This document shows, in pieces, positions 61,243 through 64,000 of a stretch of DNA of 64,000 bases. Source of the stretch: Bacilli bacterium (GTDB lineage Bacteria > Bacillota_I > Bacilli_A > RF39 > UBA660); NCBI GenBank assembly GCA_017435485.1, contig JAFSEY010000004.1:1-64000 (forward strand), written 5' to 3'. Below the pieces are notes generated by a model. The model was not told the DNA's origin, searched no databases, and saw only the letters and a list, made by a program, of their open reading frames with translations. Numbering within the stretch: position 1 is the stretch's first letter; the number at the start of each line of letters is the position of its first letter. A program made the position numbers and the translations under genes.

Positions 61243-63570
61243 ATGTTAATATCTTGTAATAAACTTAAATCTCATATTAAAGATAGTCATGATATCGATT
61301 GGTTAAAGATTTGGGACACATTTACAATTAGAACCGCTGAAGTAGAGGGGGTAACTGTAAAAGGCCAAGATTTAAAAGACGTTGTCGTGGCTGAAATCAT
61401 TGAATGTGAACCACATCCTACTAAAGAAAAGTACCATATTTTAAAAGTAAGTGATGGTAAAGAAATTTATGATATTTTGTGCGGAGCTCCGAATGTTAAA
61501 GTTGGTTTAAAAGCGCCGTTAGTAAAAGTTGGTGGTATGGTAAGTGGATTTACTATTACTGAAAAGAAAATAGCTGGAGTAGTAAGTCAAGGAATGTTAT
61601 GTGCTGGTGATGAATTAGGTATTAATGATGATCACGATGGTATTTTAGAGTTTTCTGCTGATACAGTTGTAGGAACAGATATTAAAGATATCTTACCAGT
61701 AGAAGATATTATTGTTGAAATTGATAATAAATCGCTTACTAATCGACCAGATTTATGGGGGCATTATGGAATAGCTAGAGAAATTGCTGCTATTACAGAA
61801 CATGAATTACTTCCTTTAGAACTTGCTGAAGTAACTAATGATAAAGAAGATTTAAAAATTGAAATTAAAGATAAAGATTTATGTTATAGATATTGTGGAA
61901 TTACAATTGATAACATTACTAACAATAAAACTCCTCTAGAAATGCAAATATTTTTACATTATACAGGAGTAAGAAGTATTTCTTTGATAGTTGACTTAAC
62001 AAATTATTTATTATTAGAATTAGGTCAACCAATGCATTCATTTGATAAAGAATATGTTAAAGAAATAGTAGTTGAAAAAGCTAATGATAAAGATACATTT
62101 GTTACTTTAGATGGAGAAACACGTAATTTAACAAGTGAAATGTTAATGATTAAAAATGGTAAAGAGTATTCAGCTGTAGCAGGTGTTATGGGTGGATTAG
62201 ATTCAGAAATTACTGATAAAACTAATAGCGTATTTTTAGAAAGCGCTACATTTAATGCTGCTAGTATTAGAAAAACAGCAACTGCTTTAGGACTTAGAAC
62301 AGAAGCTAGTGCTAGATATGAAAAGTCATTAGATCCAAACTATGCTGATATTGCAATTAAAAGATATATAAAATTATTAATGGATAACGATGAAGGAATT
62401 GAAGTTTCTTCAAACTTAACTGATGTATATCCAACTGTACTAGAAGAAGGGCATATTACTTTATCTAAAGACTTATTAACAAAATATCTAGGATTTGCTT
62501 TAGAAGAAGAAAGGGTTGTAAAAATTCTAACATCATTAGATTTTAAAGTAACTGTAACTGATGATGCTTATGAAGTTGTTGTTCCAACTTATAGAGCAAC
62601 TAAAGATGTAACGTTGCCTGCTGATATTATTGAAGAAATAGCGAGAATCTATGGTTATGAAAATTTTGCTATTGAACCATTAAAATTAGACTTAACATTT
62701 GAAGAACATGAAAATATCTTTACTAAAGAATATAATGTAAAAAATTACTTATCAACGAAATATTATTTAAGTGAAGTTCATTCATATATGTGGTATGAAA
62801 CTAGTTTACTTAAAACTTTAGAATTAGAAAAAGATAATGTTAAATTAGTAGGTAAAAATGAAAATAATATTTTAAGAGATAATTTATCATTATCACTTCT
62901 ACATATTGTTAAAGAAAACTTAAAACATGAAAGCAATGCTTTTGTTTACGAAATTGGAACTGTAATTGTTAATAATGAAAATGAAAGACATTTAGGAATT
63001 GTTTTGGCTGATAATGAAAATAGCTTAGAAAAGACTTATTATAAAGCTAAAGAGATCATCGTTAATTTATTTAAAGAATTTAAAAATAGTTCTTGTGAAT
63101 TTATTAAAAATGAAAATGCTGAATTATCTGAATTAGCTTATGATATAAATGTTAATAATGAAGTTATAGGAACATTATCTATATTAAGCTCAAAAGCAAC
63201 ATCAAAAATAGGTAAAAAGAAAGCGATTGTTTTAGTAGAAATTAACTTTGATAAATATTGTGAAATGGAAAAGAATACTTTAATTTATAAACCATTAAGT
63301 AAATATCCATTTACAACATTGGATTATACAATAATTATGTCTAAAGATAATAATTATGAAACTATTAAAGAAGTAGTTGAAAGTTTTGAAAATGAATATA
63401 TTATTGATTATAAATTAGTAGGCAAATTTGAACTTGAAAATGAAACTAAATATACTATTAGATTTACAGTGGGTTCATATGAAAAAACTTTAACTACGGA
63501 AGATTTACAACAATTTAAAGATAGCTTTATTAACTTAATAAAAGAAAAAGGATTAAACATTATTGAATAA
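61243..63570 (+). CDS. pheT: Phenylalanine-tRNA ligase beta subunit
   Basis: The 775-residue beta subunit has an EMAP-type tRNA-binding domain (about 40-150), B3/B4 editing domain, B5 domain, a catalytic-like core and the C-terminal FDX-ACB domain (YKPLSKYPFTTLDYTIIMSKDNNYETI). It pairs with PheS as an alpha2-beta2 enzyme; the editing site deacylates Tyr-tRNA-Phe. It follows pheS by one base with GGAGG before ATG 61243. Confidence 0.95.
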   Translation: MLISCNKLKSHIKDSHDIDWLKIWDTFTIRTAEVEGVTVKGQDLKDVVVAEIIECEPHPTKEKYHILKVSDGKEIYDILCGAPNVKVGLKAPLVKVGGMVSGFTITEKKIAGVVSQGMLCAGDELGINDDHDGILEFSADTVVGTDIKDILPVEDIIVEIDNKSLTNRPDLWGHYGIAREIAAITEHELLPLELAEVTNDKEDLKIEIKDKDLCYRYCGITIDNITNNKTPLEMQIFLHYTGVRSISLIVDLTNYLLLELGQPMHSFDKEYVKEIVVEKANDKDTFVTLDGETRNLTSEMLMIKNGKEYSAVAGVMGGLDSEITDKTNSVFLESATFNAASIRKTATALGLRTEASARYEKSLDPNYADIAIKRYIKLLMDNDEGIEVSSNLTDVYPTVLEEGHITLSKDLLTKYLGFALEEERVVKILTSLDFKVTVTDDAYEVVVPTYRATKDVTLPADIIEEIARIYGYENFAIEPLKLDLTFEEHENIFTKEYNVKNYLSTKYYLSEVHSYMWYETSLLKTLELEKDNVKLVGKNENNILRDNLSLSLLHIVKENLKHESNAFVYEIGTVIVNNENERHLGIVLADNENSLEKTYYKAKEIIVNLFKEFKNSSCEFIKNENAELSELAYDINVNNEVIGTLSILSSKATSKIGKKKAIVLVEINFDKYCEMEKNTLIYKPLSKYPFTTLDYTIIMSKDNNYETIKEVVESFENEYIIDYKLVGKFELENETKYTIRFTVGSYEKTLTTEDLQQFKDSFINLIKEKGLNIIE

Positions 63571-63580
63571 TCCTTTTTTT
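63545..63580 (+). terminator. Intrinsic terminator after pheT
   Basis: AAAAAGGATTA (63545-63555) pairs with TAATCCTTTTT (63568-63578), then T; the pheT stop is in it. Confidence 0.8.
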
Positions 63581-63581
63581 G

Positions 63582-63610
63582 TTGCTTAAAACACTTGTAT
63601 ATAGTAGAAT
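63582..63610 (+). promoter_or_regulatory. Promoter of the right-edge gene
   Basis: TTGCTT (63582-63587), 17 bp, TAGAAT (63605-63610). Confidence 0.45.
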
Positions 63611-63637
63611 ATATATCTAATGGAAGGAATGAATTTA

Positions 63638-64000
63638 ATGAATTTTATAAATTCAGAAGATCAAAAAAATATTTATTATGGTGCTTTAGCAGCAATAATT
63701 AGTTTTAAATTTAATTATGCTGGAAGCGAATATGAGATATCTTATTGTTTGAAAGATCCAATAAAAGAAAAAGCCTTTATAGAATCTTTTTTAGCTGAGC
63801 TGGAACTATCAGATTTAGATGTGGAAGTTAAGGATATGTTTATTAGATGTTTTATGTCTACTAATGATAATAATATAATGATGAATTATATGATGTTTAT
63901 TGACTTGTTGAAATCAAAAGGAAGATTTGTAAAATGGTTTAATAGAGGATTAAAACAATATGATAAAGTTATTGATCCGTTAGTTTTAAATCTGGAAAAA
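63638..64000 (+). CDS. Uncharacterised protein, N-terminal part
   Basis: Open to the window edge (121 codons). The start ATG 63638 has GGAAGGA nine bases before; an in-frame ATG 9 bases earlier sits too close to it. The sequence (MNFINSEDQKNIYYGALAAI, KDPIKEKAFIESFLAELELS, FIRCFMSTNDNNIMMNYMMF) shows no signal peptide and appears helical. Not recognised; the remainder lies outside the window. Confidence 0.65.
   Translation, partial: MNFINSEDQKNIYYGALAAIISFKFNYAGSEYEISYCLKDPIKEKAFIESFLAELELSDLDVEVKDMFIRCFMSTNDNNIMMNYMMFIDLLKSKGRFVKWFNRGLKQYDKVIDPLVLNLEK

Noticed and set aside
1-64000. Mycoplasma-type code (UGA=Trp)
   Set aside because: TGA terminates several genes (for example rlmH and the MFS gene), prfB is present with its regulatory TGA, and Trp positions use TGG.
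1-64000. CRISPR arrays, tRNA or rRNA genes
   Set aside because: No regularly spaced repeats, cloverleaf-type sequences or rRNA segments were recognised by reading; a dedicated scan could still find a short RNA gene.

Overview
This window is chromosomal DNA of a low-GC Gram-positive bacterium (Bacillota, probably a Bacilli lineage close to Mollicutes such as the uncultured gut RF39-type groups; that placement is inferred). The evidence is the strong AT bias, AGGAGG ribosome sites, a Phe T-box, the L10 leader, the diadenylate cyclase cdaA, typA and a B. subtilis-like gene order. TGA is a normal stop codon: prfB (RF2) is present with its programmed +1 frameshift at an in-frame TGA, and several genes end in TGA. 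The cell makes peptidoglycan: M23 hydrolase, FemABX-type transferase, FtsH and a penicillin-recognising-fold serine hydrolase are encoded.

Layout. 1-7.2 kb is accessory: a NUDIX tail, a chimeric TOPRIM/S66-peptidase gene, cysE, a LysR regulator divergent from a PfkB kinase, a CapA-like protein and a YwaF-like membrane protein. 7.2-10.5 kb has an ABC exporter behind a short leader peptide and an intrinsic terminator (a probable attenuator), a rhodanese lipoprotein and two small membrane proteins. 10.5-15 kb is prfB-tilS-ftsH. 15-16.4 kb, on the minus strand, is a three-gene cassette headed by a WXG100 protein. 16.6-31.3 kb is an origin-proximal type block: parA-parB-DUF951-abgT-ychF-BI1, rpsF-ssb-rpsR, a long helical-repeat protein, rplI-dnaB, an M23 peptidase, walJ-rlmH, an MFS transporter and ung.

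31.3-35.3 kb holds LemA, an envelope thioredoxin-like protein and several unrecognised genes. typA follows, then a 442-base gap (37115-37556) with a decayed IS256-type transposase tail, then two tandem minus-strand InlB-repeat surface proteins. 40.6-48.3 kb is translation machinery in three transcription units (rplK-rplA with rplJ-rplL; rpsL-rpsG-fusA; tuf). rpoB-rpoC are absent from between rplL and rpsL and two small membrane-protein genes sit there instead. 48.4-52.6 kb is envelope functions. 52.6-57.1 kb is eno-secG-(pilin-like)-rnr-smpB. 57.3-63.6 kb is cdaA-cdaR (c-di-AMP synthesis and its regulator) and T-box-pheS-pheT. A partial gene runs off the right edge.

Most of the window is conserved housekeeping DNA. 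The parts that stand out are the TOPRIM/S66 chimera, the leader-peptide attenuator before the ABC exporter, the orphan WXG100 cassette, the helical-repeat protein inserted into the rpsR-rplI interval, the C-terminally extended L11, the tandem surface proteins and two pilin-like proteins without visible assembly genes. Promoters and terminators were found by eye. No tRNA, rRNA, CRISPR array or intact insertion sequence was seen.
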